Part shown: piece after piece, positions 1-5,678 of the stretch
Layout of the letters: every line of letters begins with the position of its first letter
How positions within the stretch are numbered: the stretch's first letter is position 1
Origin: Pseudomonadota bacterium
GTDB lineage: Bacteria > Pseudomonadota > Gammaproteobacteria > Xanthomonadales > Xanthomonadaceae
DNA: 8,088 bases
Reading direction: 5' to 3'
Assembly (NCBI GenBank): GCA_019348095.1
Contig: JAHWKC010000030.1
Span: forward strand, 1-8,088
Notes under the pieces: generated by a model
Database searches by the model: none
What the model was told of the DNA's origin: nothing
What the model saw: only the letters and a program-made list of their open reading frames with translations
Made by a program: the position numbers and the translations under genes

Positions 1-252
1 GGTGACCAGAAGGGCGACGCCGGCGTACCAGAGCCAGTGGCCGACGACCTCGTCCCACAGGTGGATCGGCGGGACGTCGCCCCGGACGTTGCCGATCGAG
101 TTGGCGGCCAGGTGCACGCCGTGGCCCTGCACGTAGAGCCCTGCGCCGACGAACGCTGTCCACCAGCCGCGCCGGTCGGTGCCGGCGGCGGCCAGCGCGG
201 CCAGCGCCGCGCCGACGACGGCGTAGGGCGTCAGCAGGTCGATCCAGTCCAC
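1..252 (-). CDS. Unrecognised polytopic membrane protein, N-terminal part (cut by window edge)
   Basis: An open frame runs from a GTG at 252 to the left edge of the window, giving 84 residues with no stop. No ATG, GTG or TTG lies in frame in the roughly 100 bases upstream, so GTG is the likely start. The protein begins WIDLLTPYAVVGAALAAL, a hydrophobic first helix, then a short charged loop (TDRRG). A second amphipathic or hydrophobic stretch carries YVQGHGVHLAANSIGN, and a third begins WDEVVGHWLWYAGVALLV. The histidine-rich motifs GHGVHLAANS and WDEVVGH look like conserved functional positions in a membrane protein, possibly metal or heme ligands, but that is inference. It follows the SPW-like gene by about 48 bases on the same strand, so the two probably share a transcript. 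I cannot name the family. Nearly all codons end in G or C, unlike the his genes further right. Confidence 0.6.
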   Translation of the reverse strand, partial: MDWIDLLTPYAVVGAALAALAAAGTDRRGWWTAFVGAGLYVQGHGVHLAANSIGNVRGDVPPIHLWDEVVGHWLWYAGVALLVT

Positions 253-299
253 CCAGCGGGTCCCGCCGCCGGCGGCGCCGAGCCCGCGTCGCCGCCCGC

Positions 300-677
300 C
301 TAGCCCTGCGGCAGCCGGTCCTTCTTGACGAGGGTGTCCCAGCCGCCGCCGTAGGAGTCCTGCGGCGCCTTCTCGACCCAGGCGAGCGACAGCACCAGCA
401 CGCCGCAGACGAGGTCGTTGACGGTGGCGGCGGTCGTGCCGTCGAGCACGAACGGCGCGACGAGCAGCCACGCGCCGGGCAGCGCGTTGAACCACCGCAC
501 CAGCCGGGTGATGGAGAAGACCGAGAGGTAGGCGGTCGCGAGGATGACCGGACCGGCGACCCGGTCGCTGGCGCCGAGGTCGGTGCCGCTGTGGCCGAGC
601 ACGGCCGGTGCCGCCATCAGCCAGGCGCCCACGACGATGAGAGCGGTCTGGGCGAGCCCGCCACGGGTCACCTTCAT
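300..677 (-). CDS. SPW-repeat-like four-helix membrane protein
   Basis: A 125-residue integral membrane protein of unknown role. It contains two copies of one unit. The first has [12 protein letters not shown] followed by [16 protein letters not shown]; the second has [12 protein letters not shown] followed by [16 protein letters not shown]. This pattern, G-x-W-L-x(2)-x-P-x-V-L then a second helix starting with a polar residue and a glycine, is that of the SPW repeat family (Pfam SPW), although the S-P-W triplet reads A-P here. Four helices are expected at about residues 10-29, 41-57, 70-84 and 92-107, with a soluble C-terminal tail of about 18 residues. I chose the ATG at 677 because it overlaps the upstream stop as ATGA and has GGGAG at 687-691, nine bases before it. 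An alternative ATG at 710 would overlap the upstream frame further. SPW genes are common in actinobacteria, often near VKOR-type genes, which fits the fragment upstream. Confidence 0.72.
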   Translation of the reverse strand: MKVTRGGLAQTALIVVGAWLMAAPAVLGHSGTDLGASDRVAGPVILATAYLSVFSITRLVRWFNALPGAWLLVAPFVLDGTTAATVNDLVCGVLVLSLAWVEKAPQDSYGGGWDTLVKKDRLPQG

Positions 678-769
678 GCGGCGTCGCTCCCGCGCCAGAA
701 CGCCGACCACACCGAGCCGCCCCGCTGCTTCACCCGGCGCAGCTCCTGCCCCGTCGCCAGCGCCTCGTC
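674..769 (-). pseudogene. C-terminal fragment of a foreign gene, probably VKOR-family, fused to hisB
   Basis: The last 26 residues of the hisB reading frame do not resemble HisB. They read [13 protein letters not shown], then [13 protein letters not shown], then stop. From memory of the family, this fits the C-terminal tail of vitamin K epoxide reductase-like membrane proteins, which often end in a pattern like D-E-x-x-A-x-G-Q-x-L, about ten residues, G-x-x-x-W-x-x-F-[FW]-x-G. The DEALA just before it could belong to either protein. Its stop overlaps the SPW-like start by ATGA, as expected of a genuine operon neighbour, so this 3' end belongs with the genes on its left rather than with the his operon. 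VKOR proteins reoxidise DsbA-like thiol oxidases. The catalytic CxxC lies in the missing part, so the assignment rests on the tail pattern alone. Confidence 0.5.
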
Positions 770-1573
770 CATCGGCAGGGTGAATCCGTACCGCCCGAGG
801 CCGCGCTTGTCGCCGACCGCCTCGCGCAGCGCCTGGCCGAGTGCCAGCGCGCTGTCCTCGATGGTGTGGTGCTCGTCGATATGCAGGTCGCCCTCGCAGC
901 GCAGCTCCAGCGCGAAGCCGCCGTGCTTGCCGAGCTGCTCCAGCATGTGGTCGAAGAAGCCCAGGCCGGTGGAGACCTGCGGCTCGGCGCCGCGGTCCAG
1001 GTCGAGGGTGACCGCGATGCGCGTCTCGCGCGTATTGCGCGTGACCCGGGCGGTACGCGGCGCATCGACCAGCGCGTGTGCGATCGACGGCCAGTCCCAG
1101 TCGCCACCGAACTGCGGGGTGCGCAACTGGAATGCGCGAATGCCGAGGTTGCGGGCAAAGCCGTTGTCGGTTTCGCGGTCGCCGACCACGGCCGAGCGGG
1201 CCCAGTCGATGCCGCGGTCCTTGAGGTAGCCCAGCGCCAGGCCGATGCCGGGCTTGCGCGTGGCGGCGTTGTCAGCCGGCAGGCTGACGTCGATCAGCAC
1301 GTCGCGGAAGACGATGCCCTGGCTCTGGAACACCTGCATCATCAGGCGGTGCGGGCCGTCGAAGCTGGCCTGCGGGTAAGCCTCCGAACCGAGACCGTCC
1401 TGGTTGCTCACCATCACGAACTGCCAGCCGGCATCGCGCAGGCGCAGCAGCGCGGGAATCACGCCCTCGACCAGGCGCAGCTTTTCGTAGCTGTCGATCT
1501 GGAAATCGGCCGGCTCCTCGATCAGGGTACCGTCGCGGTCGACGAACAGGATCGGCTGCAGGGCGGTGCTCAT
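674..1573 (-). CDS. hisB: Bifunctional HisB, truncated: histidinol-phosphatase plus partial imidazoleglycerol-phosphate dehydratase
   Basis: HisB carries out the dehydratase (IGP to imidazole acetol-phosphate) and phosphatase (histidinol-phosphate to histidinol) steps of histidine synthesis. Residues 1-165 form the HAD phosphatase: DRDGT at 12-16, VSNQDG at 55-60, K107 in TRKPG and GDRETD at 131-136. The dehydratase begins near 173, with [15 protein letters not shown] at 206-220 and the first metal-binding motif HHTIED at 235-240. Similarity stops after LPMDEALA at residue 273. The second HHKxE motif and about 85 further residues are missing, replaced by 26 foreign residues. A complete bifunctional HisB is about 355-375 residues, so this 299-residue frame should lack dehydratase activity. 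The CxH/CxC zinc ligands of the E. coli phosphatase are replaced (D95, S97, A103, T105), which matches my memory of Xanthomonas HisB. The start overlaps the hisC stop as ATGA. Confidence 0.9.
   Translation of the reverse strand: MSTALQPILFVDRDGTLIEEPADFQIDSYEKLRLVEGVIPALLRLRDAGWQFVMVSNQDGLGSEAYPQASFDGPHRLMMQVFQSQGIVFRDVLIDVSLPADNAATRKPGIGLALGYLKDRGIDWARSAVVGDRETDNGFARNLGIRAFQLRTPQFGGDWDWPSIAHALVDAPRTARVTRNTRETRIAVTLDLDRGAEPQVSTGLGFFDHMLEQLGKHGGFALELRCEGDLHIDEHHTIEDSALALGQALREAVGDKRGLGRYGFTLPMDEALATGQELRRVKQRGGSVWSAFWRGSDAA
752..772. other. Junction between his operon and unrelated actinobacterial-like DNA
   Basis: On the minus strand, HisB similarity ends at the codons for MDEALA (772-755). 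The next codon (754-752) begins the foreign tail. The frame remains open across the join, so no stop or frameshift marks it. To the right lie his genes of Xanthomonadaceae type. To the left the expected rest of hisB and hisHAFI are absent, and VKOR/SPW-like genes with near-uniform G/C third positions begin. No transposase, direct repeat or tRNA is visible at the point. An assembly chimera is the simplest reading; a real deletion or illegitimate recombination is the alternative. Confidence 0.75.
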
Positions 1574-2679
1574 GCGGCCCCCCCGTCGCTGCCCAGTACC
1601 GCGGCGACCGCCCGGTTCTGCTCCGGCGTGCCGACGCTGATGCGCAGCGCATCATTGAGGCGCTCGCTCGAACGCAGGTCGCGCACCACGATGCCGGCGG
1701 ACAGCAAGCGATCGAAGGCGTCCTGTGGCTCTTTGAGTCGCGCCAGCACGAAGTTCGCACGCGAGGGATAGGCGCAACGCACCTGCGGCGACGACGCCAG
1801 CATCGCGTGCAGGCGCTCGCGCTCGGCAAGCGTGGTCTGGATGCGCGCCGCGGAACCCGCGCGCACCGGTTGAGCCAACGCCGCGACCGCCAGTTCGACG
1901 CACGGGCCCGGCAACGGATACGGCGCCTGGCAGCGCTGCAGGACTGCGATCAGTCCGGCATCGGCGATGACCGCGCCGATGCGTGCGGCCGCCAGCGCGT
2001 GGGCTTTGGACAGCGTGCGCAGCACCGCGATGTTGCGCTGCATGTCCAGCAGCGAGGTCACCGAGGGCGCCTGCGCATAGTCGAGATAGGCCTCGTCGAC
2101 CACGACCACCGCACGGCCTTCCAGCCGCTGCGCAAGCGCCGCGATCGACTCGATCGGCAACAGCGTGCCGGAAGGATTGCCCGGCGAGCACAGGAACACC
2201 AGCTTGACCGCGTTCGCTTCGGCCGCAGCCGCCACTGCGTCGAAATCGCATCGGAAGCCCTGCGGAGTGTCGCGCAACGGCACATCTACCACGCGGGCAC
2301 CGTGTAGGCGCGCGCTTACCGCGTACATGCCGAAGGTCGGCGAGGTCACCAGCACCGCATCCTGCCCGGGCCGGCACAGTGCCCGCACCAGCAGGTCGAT
2401 GCCCTCGTCGCTGCCGCGACCGGCGAGCAGTTGCCCGGGACGGCAGCGGTACATATCCGCGAGAAGCGCTCGCAGCGCCTCCGGCTGCGGGTCGGGATAG
2501 CGCCGCAGCCGCGCATCGGGATCACTGGGGTTGCACCACGGCGACTCGTTGGCGTTGAGCCAGATGCGCCCATCGAGTCGCTCGCTGCGAGCGGAGCGAT
2601 AGCCGGCGAATTCGCGCAGGTCCTCGCGCACCAGCTCCAACGGATCGGTCGTGGGTGATTGCATCGCAGCCGCGCTCAT
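1570..2679 (-). CDS. hisC: Histidinol-phosphate aminotransferase HisC
   Basis: A PLP-dependent class I/II aminotransferase, probably a cytoplasmic dimer, that converts imidazole acetol-phosphate and glutamate to histidinol-phosphate and 2-oxoglutarate. It has 369 residues, normal for the family. Visible motifs are LNANESPW at 41-48, YPDPQP at 61-66 (substrate and dimer contacts), [11 protein letters not shown] at 87-97 (phosphate binding), NPSG at 168-171, DEAYLDY at 195-201 (pyridine-nitrogen aspartate and cofactor tyrosine) and [14 protein letters not shown] at 222-235, where K225 should be the Schiff-base lysine. R346 near the C-terminus should bind the substrate carboxylate. The start at 2679 overlaps the hisD stop as ATGA and has GGAGG at 2690-2694, ten bases upstream. 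A second in-frame ATG at 2664 is less likely. Its 3' end holds a run of seven G just before the hisB start. Confidence 0.95.
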   Translation of the reverse strand: MSAAAMQSPTTDPLELVREDLREFAGYRSARSERLDGRIWLNANESPWCNPSDPDARLRRYPDPQPEALRALLADMYRCRPGQLLAGRGSDEGIDLLVRALCRPGQDAVLVTSPTFGMYAVSARLHGARVVDVPLRDTPQGFRCDFDAVAAAAEANAVKLVFLCSPGNPSGTLLPIESIAALAQRLEGRAVVVVDEAYLDYAQAPSVTSLLDMQRNIAVLRTLSKAHALAAARIGAVIADAGLIAVLQRCQAPYPLPGPCVELAVAALAQPVRAGSAARIQTTLAERERLHAMLASSPQVRCAYPSRANFVLARLKEPQDAFDRLLSAGIVVRDLRSSERLNDALRISVGTPEQNRAVAAVLGSDGGAA

Positions 2680-4040
2680 GAGCCGATCGCCTCCAACCGC
2701 AGGGCGACTGCGCGCCGGTGCGCGTCGAGGCCTTCGGCCGAAGCCAGCTCCACCGCGCATGGGCCGATCCCGGTCAGCCCTTGCGGCTGCACCTCCTGCA
2801 CGGTGATCGCGACCTGGAAGCTCGCCACGTTCAGGCCACCGCAGAAGCGCGCAGCACCGCTGGTCGGCAGCACGTGGTTGGTGCCGCTGCAGTAGTCGCC
2901 GAGGGCTTCGGGCGCCCAGTCGCCGAGGAATACCGAACCGGCGGCCTGCACCTGCGGCAGCCATGCGCGCGCATCGCGCAGGGCCAGGATCAGGTGCTCG
3001 GGCGCGTAGCGGTTGCTGATGGCGAACGCCTGCTCGGTCGATTCGACCAGGACCAGCCTGGAGCAGGCCAGCGCAGAGCGTGCGATCTCGGCGCGCGGCA
3101 GCTGCGCCAGCTGCGCCTCGACCTGCGCCGCGACCGCATCGAGCAGTGCGGCGTCCTCGCTCAGCGCGATCACCTGCGAGTCGGGGCCGTGCTCGGCCTG
3201 CGACAGCAGATCGGCCGCGACGAAGGCCGGATTGGCGCCGGCATCGGCGATCACCAGCACTTCCGACGGGCCGGCCGGCATGTCGATGCCGGGGCCACCC
3301 TCGGTCATCGCGACCTGGCGCTTGGCCTCGGTGACCCAGCCATTGCCGGGGCCAAACAGCTTGTCGCAGCGCGGCACGCTGTCGGTGCCGAACGCCATCG
3401 CCGCGATCGCCTGCGCGCCGCCGAGCTTGAAGACCTGCCGCACGCCGCAGCGCATCGCGGCATACAGCACCGCCGGATCGGCGCTGCCATCGCTGCGCGG
3501 CGGGGTGCACAGCACCGCGTCACGGCAGCCGGCCAGTTGCGCCGGCACGCCGAGCATCAGCGCGGTCGACGGCAGCGGTGCGGACCCGGCCGGCACGTAC
3601 AGGCCGACCTGCCGGATCGGCCGCAGGATTCGCTCGCAGCGCACGCCCGGCGCGGTGTCCATGGCGTACGGCGCGCTCATGCCGCGCTCATGAAACAGTG
3701 CGATGCGCGCGGCGGCATCGTCGATGGCACGGCGCAACGGCGGCGCCAGGGCGGCCGGGGCCGCGGCGAGTTCCGCCTCGGACACGAGTAGCTGGTCGAG
3801 CGCGACGCGATCCAGTCGCAGTGTCAGCGCACGCAACGCCTGATCGCCGTGCTCGCGGACTTCGGCGATCAGCTGCGCGACCGCCGCTGCGACGTCGGCG
3901 GAGTTCTGCTGACCCGGGCGACGCAACAGTGACTCGCGTTGCGCCTCGTCCAGCGCGCTCCAGTCGATGCGGCGCAGGCCGCGGCGGTCCGGCGCGACGA
4001 GGTTGGTTTTGGGCACGCTCATGTCGGCACCCGCGCTCAT
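2676..4040 (-). CDS. hisD: Histidinol dehydrogenase HisD
   Basis: Catalyses the last two steps of histidine synthesis, the NAD-dependent four-electron oxidation of L-histidinol to L-histidine through the aldehyde, in the cytoplasm with zinc. The 454-residue length is slightly above the usual 430-440 because of a short N-terminal extension. Diagnostic motifs are VGLYVPAG at 145-152, FGPGNGWV at 229-236, IDMPAGPSE at 252-260, QAEHGPDS at 281-288, RYAPEHL at 344-350 and [13 protein letters not shown] at 381-393. By comparison with the E. coli enzyme the zinc ligands should be Q281, H284, D382 and H441, and E348/H349 the catalytic acid-base pair; all are present, so the enzyme looks functional. 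The start at 4040 overlaps the hisG stop as ATGA and follows GGAGG at 4051-4055. A second in-frame ATG lies 18 bases downstream at 4022, so the first six residues are uncertain. Confidence 0.96.
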   Translation of the reverse strand: MSAGADMSVPKTNLVAPDRRGLRRIDWSALDEAQRESLLRRPGQQNSADVAAAVAQLIAEVREHGDQALRALTLRLDRVALDQLLVSEAELAAAPAALAPPLRRAIDDAAARIALFHERGMSAPYAMDTAPGVRCERILRPIRQVGLYVPAGSAPLPSTALMLGVPAQLAGCRDAVLCTPPRSDGSADPAVLYAAMRCGVRQVFKLGGAQAIAAMAFGTDSVPRCDKLFGPGNGWVTEAKRQVAMTEGGPGIDMPAGPSEVLVIADAGANPAFVAADLLSQAEHGPDSQVIALSEDAALLDAVAAQVEAQLAQLPRAEIARSALACSRLVLVESTEQAFAISNRYAPEHLILALRDARAWLPQVQAAGSVFLGDWAPEALGDYCSGTNHVLPTSGAARFCGGLNVASFQVAITVQEVQPQGLTGIGPCAVELASAEGLDAHRRAVALRLEAIGS

Positions 4041-4951
4041 GCCAGCATGCCCTCCACCGGCAATACCAGCAGCCCGCGGGCACCGGCGCGCTTGAGCTCC
4101 TCCAGTCGCTGCCAGGTCACCGCGCCGTGGCACAGTGCCTGCAGCGCCAGGCCATCGCTGCCGTCGATGCGGGTGACCGTCGGCGCCTCGGCGTCGGGCA
4201 GCAACGGCAGCAGGCCGGGCACCGCCTCGCGCGAGGCCTGGAACAGCAGCAGTTTGCTGTTGCGGATGCGCAACGCGCCGTCGAGCCGGCGCAGCAGCAG
4301 CTCGGCCAGTTCGGCGCGCGGATCGTCGAAGCTGCCGGTCGGCCCGGCCAGCACCGCTTCGCTTTCGAGCAACGTCAGCACCGGCTTGAGCTGGTTGGCC
4401 GCCAGGGTGGCGCCGCTGGACACCAGGTCGCAGATCGCATCGGCCTGGCCTAGCCTGGGGGCGATCTCGACCGAGCCGGACAACTGCACCACGTCGGCGG
4501 CGATGCCCTGCGCGACCAGCCACTCCGACAGCAGCGCCGGATAACTGGTCGCGATGCGCTTGCCTTCGAGCTGGCGGGCGTCCTGCCAGGTCCAGGTGTC
4601 GGGCACCGCCAGCGCCAGCCGGCAGGCGCCGAACCCGAGCGCGCGCCATTCGCGGAACGCCGGTGCGCGCTGCGCCGCGCGGCGCTCGCGGTCCTGCTCG
4701 AGCAGCACGTTGCGGCCGACGACGCCCAGATCGCAGACGCCGTCGGCGATCAGGCCGGGGATGTCGTCGTCGCGGACCAGCAGCAGGTCGACCGGCAGGC
4801 TTTCGCCGTAGCAGAACAGCCGGTCGCGGCTTTCGCGCCAGCTCAGCCCGCACGAGGCCAGCAAGGCGCGCGCGGCGTCGGCCAGGCGGCCGGATTTCTG
4901 GATGGCGATGCGCAGACGGTCGCGCGCCGCCGCGGGGACGGGTGGGCTCAT
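4037..4951 (-). CDS. hisG: ATP phosphoribosyltransferase HisG, long form
   Basis: Catalyses the committed first step of histidine synthesis, ATP plus PRPP to phosphoribosyl-ATP, and is normally feedback-inhibited by histidine. The 304-residue protein is of the long, hexameric type with its own C-terminal regulatory domain (about 225-304), so no HisZ partner is needed. Visible motifs are [11 protein letters not shown] at 13-23, [18 protein letters not shown] at 54-71, CDLGVVGRN at 73-81, and the HisG signature ending in [15 protein letters not shown] at 174-188, which binds the PRPP phosphates. I chose the ATG at 4951 because GAGG (4960-4963) sits eight bases upstream and overlaps the regulator's stop. 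An upstream in-frame ATG at 5011 would run inside the regulator gene. Only 10 bases separate it from that gene, so both are probably on one transcript. Confidence 0.95.
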   Translation of the reverse strand: MSPPVPAAARDRLRIAIQKSGRLADAARALLASCGLSWRESRDRLFCYGESLPVDLLLVRDDDIPGLIADGVCDLGVVGRNVLLEQDRERRAAQRAPAFREWRALGFGACRLALAVPDTWTWQDARQLEGKRIATSYPALLSEWLVAQGIAADVVQLSGSVEIAPRLGQADAICDLVSSGATLAANQLKPVLTLLESEAVLAGPTGSFDDPRAELAELLLRRLDGALRIRNSKLLLFQASREAVPGLLPLLPDAEAPTVTRIDGSDGLALQALCHGAVTWQRLEELKRAGARGLLVLPVEGMLA

Positions 4952-4961
4952 ATGGGGTGCC

Positions 4962-5282
4962 TCAGCGGTGGCGCGAAGGTGGGGACGTGTCGCGCTGCAA
5001 CGCGGCGGCATAGCCGCCGGCGCCGCGGTCCAGCGTGCGTGCGACCCGCCCGATCGTGGTGACGCTGACCTGGGTGCGCTCGTGGATCTCGCGATACGGA
5101 ACGCCGGCGGCGACCAGCGGCACTACCCGCCAGCGGTCGGTCATCGCCTCCAGCTCGGCCGGAGTGCACAGGTCGTCCAGGAACGCACACAGCTGCTCGA
5201 CGCTGCGCAGCCCGAGCATCGCCGTGGCGAGGCCGGTGATCGCGTCGTGCTCCTGCTCGGCGGGGTTGGGGCGACGTTTCAT
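4962..5282 (-). CDS. TrpR/YerC-family regulator heading the his operon (HisR-like)
   Basis: A 106-residue DNA-binding protein of the TrpR superfamily, YerC/YecD branch. The core [20 protein letters not shown] (residues 38-57) is the diagnostic helical segment. The helix-turn-helix spans about 62-84, with PYREIHERT as first helix and [12 protein letters not shown] as recognition helix. It lies first in the his transcription unit, 10 bases before hisG. From memory of comparative-genomic work, TrpR-family proteins in this position in Xanthomonadales and Firmicutes have been proposed as histidine-responsive repressors named HisR; I leave the symbol blank because this copy is unproven. The C-terminal tail (about 88-106) is arginine/proline-rich and probably disordered. 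The start ATG at 5282 is preceded only by a weak AAGAAG Shine-Dalgarno. The promoter dyad just upstream suggests autoregulation. Histidine as corepressor is inference. Confidence 0.85.
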   Translation of the reverse strand: MKRRPNPAEQEHDAITGLATAMLGLRSVEQLCAFLDDLCTPAELEAMTDRWRVVPLVAAGVPYREIHERTQVSVTTIGRVARTLDRGAGGYAAALQRDTSPPSRHR

Positions 5283-5295
5283 GCTGTCTTCTTGT

Positions 5296-5338
5296 ATTAA
5301 TGCGCTGTCACGTTAATTGGTTGCGAGGCATCCGTCAA
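5296..5338 (-). promoter_or_regulatory. Candidate his operon promoter with overlapping operator dyad
   Basis: On the minus strand a -35-like TTGACG lies at 5338-5333, then a 17-base spacer and a -10-like TAACGT at 5315-5310, placing the transcript start near 5303. An imperfect 22-base dyad at 5296-5317 has outer arms ATTAA and TTAAT with two inner G-C pairs, and covers the -10 box and start point. That is where a repressor would act, and the regulator gene begins about 20 bases downstream. The leader is too short for a histidine-rich leader peptide, and no His-codon run is present. The -10 match is only moderate. Binding of the regulator here is inference. Confidence 0.5.
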
Positions 5339-5402
5339 CCCGCTGCCGGTATCCGGTTTGGAACCTGGGCAGCCCATCTGTGTTTGCCGTAGCGATCAGG
5401 CG

Positions 5403-5440
5403 GCGGCACGTCGCGTCATACCGGGCGTGATGCGTGCCGC
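5403..5440. repeat. Long imperfect hairpin in the intergenic region
   Basis: Outer arms GCGGCACG (5403-5410) and CGTGCCGC (5433-5440) are perfectly complementary over eight bases. Inside, CGTCA (5414-5418) can pair with TGATG (5428-5432) with one G-U pair, leaving a three-base bulge and a nine-base loop. No T-run follows on either strand, so it is not a typical terminator. It may be a degenerate REP-like repeat or a structured part of an untranscribed spacer. The bases between the his promoter and this hairpin (about 5341-5402) show nothing I can name. Confidence 0.5.
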
Positions 5441-5450
5441 GGGGTGATCC

Positions 5451-5511
5451 GCAGCGCCGAGCTTGCTCGGCTGCTCCTCCGCGGCGGTCGGGCAGCGGAG
5501 CAAGCTCCGCT
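5451..5511. repeat. Inverted pair of REP-like hairpins
   Basis: Two hairpins face each other. The first has arms GCCGAGC (5456-5462) and GCTCGGC (5465-5471) with TT between them, flanked by GCAG and TGC. The second has arms AGCGGAGC (5494-5501) and GCTCCGCT (5504-5511) with AA between them. Read on opposite strands, both have the core GAGCTTGCTC followed by TGC, so they are two copies of one element in inverted orientation. Such pairs resemble the BIME or REP doublets mobilised by TnpA-REP (RAYT) proteins in Xanthomonadaceae and pseudomonads. The 5' extension GTAGAGCGGAGC on the minus strand is familiar from intergenic repeats of this family. No RAYT gene is in the window. Confidence 0.65.
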
Positions 5512-5520
5512 CTACCAAGC

Positions 5521-5581
5521 GCCAGTGGGCGCGGGACGCAATCCGCGACAAGAGCGATCACGGCCATGGGCCGCTCCTACA
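5521..5581 (-). repeat. REP-like element of GTAGGAGCGGC type
   Basis: On the minus strand the element begins GTAGGAGCGGC (5580-5570) and continues through GGCCGTGATCGCTC, CGCGGATTGCGT and CCGCG. Possible stems are CGGCC (5561-5565) with GGCCG (5569-5573), GAGCG (5552-5556) with CGCTC (5572-5576), and CGCGG (5530-5534) with CCGCG (5543-5547). The GTAGGAGCGGC head is a hallmark of dispersed intergenic repeats in Xanthomonadaceae and Pseudomonas. It lies directly beside the inverted REP pair, so this spacer holds at least three related palindromic units. The repeat identity rests on memory of the head sequence and was not tested by counting genomic copies. Confidence 0.55.
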
Positions 5582-5609
5582 AAGCCCCGCCGCCCGCCAC
5601 GCGCTCGAC

Positions 5610-5625
5610 CCGGAGTACACTCCGG
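5610..5625 (+). promoter_or_regulatory. Perfect inverted repeat with -10-like TACACT upstream of the diguanylate cyclase
   Basis: CCGGAGT (5610-5616) and ACTCCGG (5619-5625) are exact inverted copies separated by AC. The sequence TACACT (5616-5621) within it matches four of six bases of a sigma-70 -10 box and lies about 58 bases before the cyclase start. No convincing -35 box sits 16-18 bases upstream. It could be a regulator-dependent promoter with the dyad as operator, or simply another small palindrome. Between it and the start codon (5626-5667) I see nothing else. Confidence 0.3.
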
Positions 5626-5678
5626 CGGTCCCCGCCCGGGGATGTCGGCCGCGGTTGGCCAGGTCGTGGGGGACATGC

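Noticed and set aside
37..303. An 88-codon plus-strand frame at the left end
   Set aside because: It is Ala/Gly/Pro/Arg-rich without a domain. The opposite strand encodes a convincing membrane protein with patterned helices.
700..800. A mobile element boundary at the hisB join
   Set aside because: No transposase, inverted terminal repeat, target duplication or tRNA-like sequence is visible near the switch point.
866..1771. Long plus-strand frames opposite hisB and hisC (up to about 300 codons)
   Set aside because: They are antisense shadows of GC-rich genes: low-complexity composition, no domain, and the minus-strand proteins carry complete catalytic motifs.
2718..3791. A 357-codon plus-strand frame opposite hisD
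   Set aside because: It is rich in Arg, Gln, Gly and His with no motif, and lies opposite a histidinol dehydrogenase with all zinc and catalytic residues.
4952..5011. Upstream in-frame start of hisG at 5011, adding 20 residues
   Set aside because: The extension is antisense to nothing but lies inside the regulator gene in another frame, does not resemble HisG, and the ATG at 4951 has a well-placed GAGG.
5283..5303. A histidine leader-peptide attenuator in front of the his operon
   Set aside because: The leader is about 20 bases, with no run of His codons and no alternative hairpins followed by T-runs.
5313..5567. An 84-codon minus-strand frame starting MAVIALVADCVPRPLALG
   Set aside because: Its N-terminal half is a translation of REP-like repeats and its 3' end overlaps the his promoter. 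It has no ribosome-binding site and no recognisable domain. Such frames are commonly mis-annotated as small hypothetical proteins.
5463..5678. Upstream extension of the diguanylate cyclase frame by 72 codons
   Set aside because: The added region translates the REP-like hairpins and would bury the clear signal peptide that begins at the ATG at 5679.
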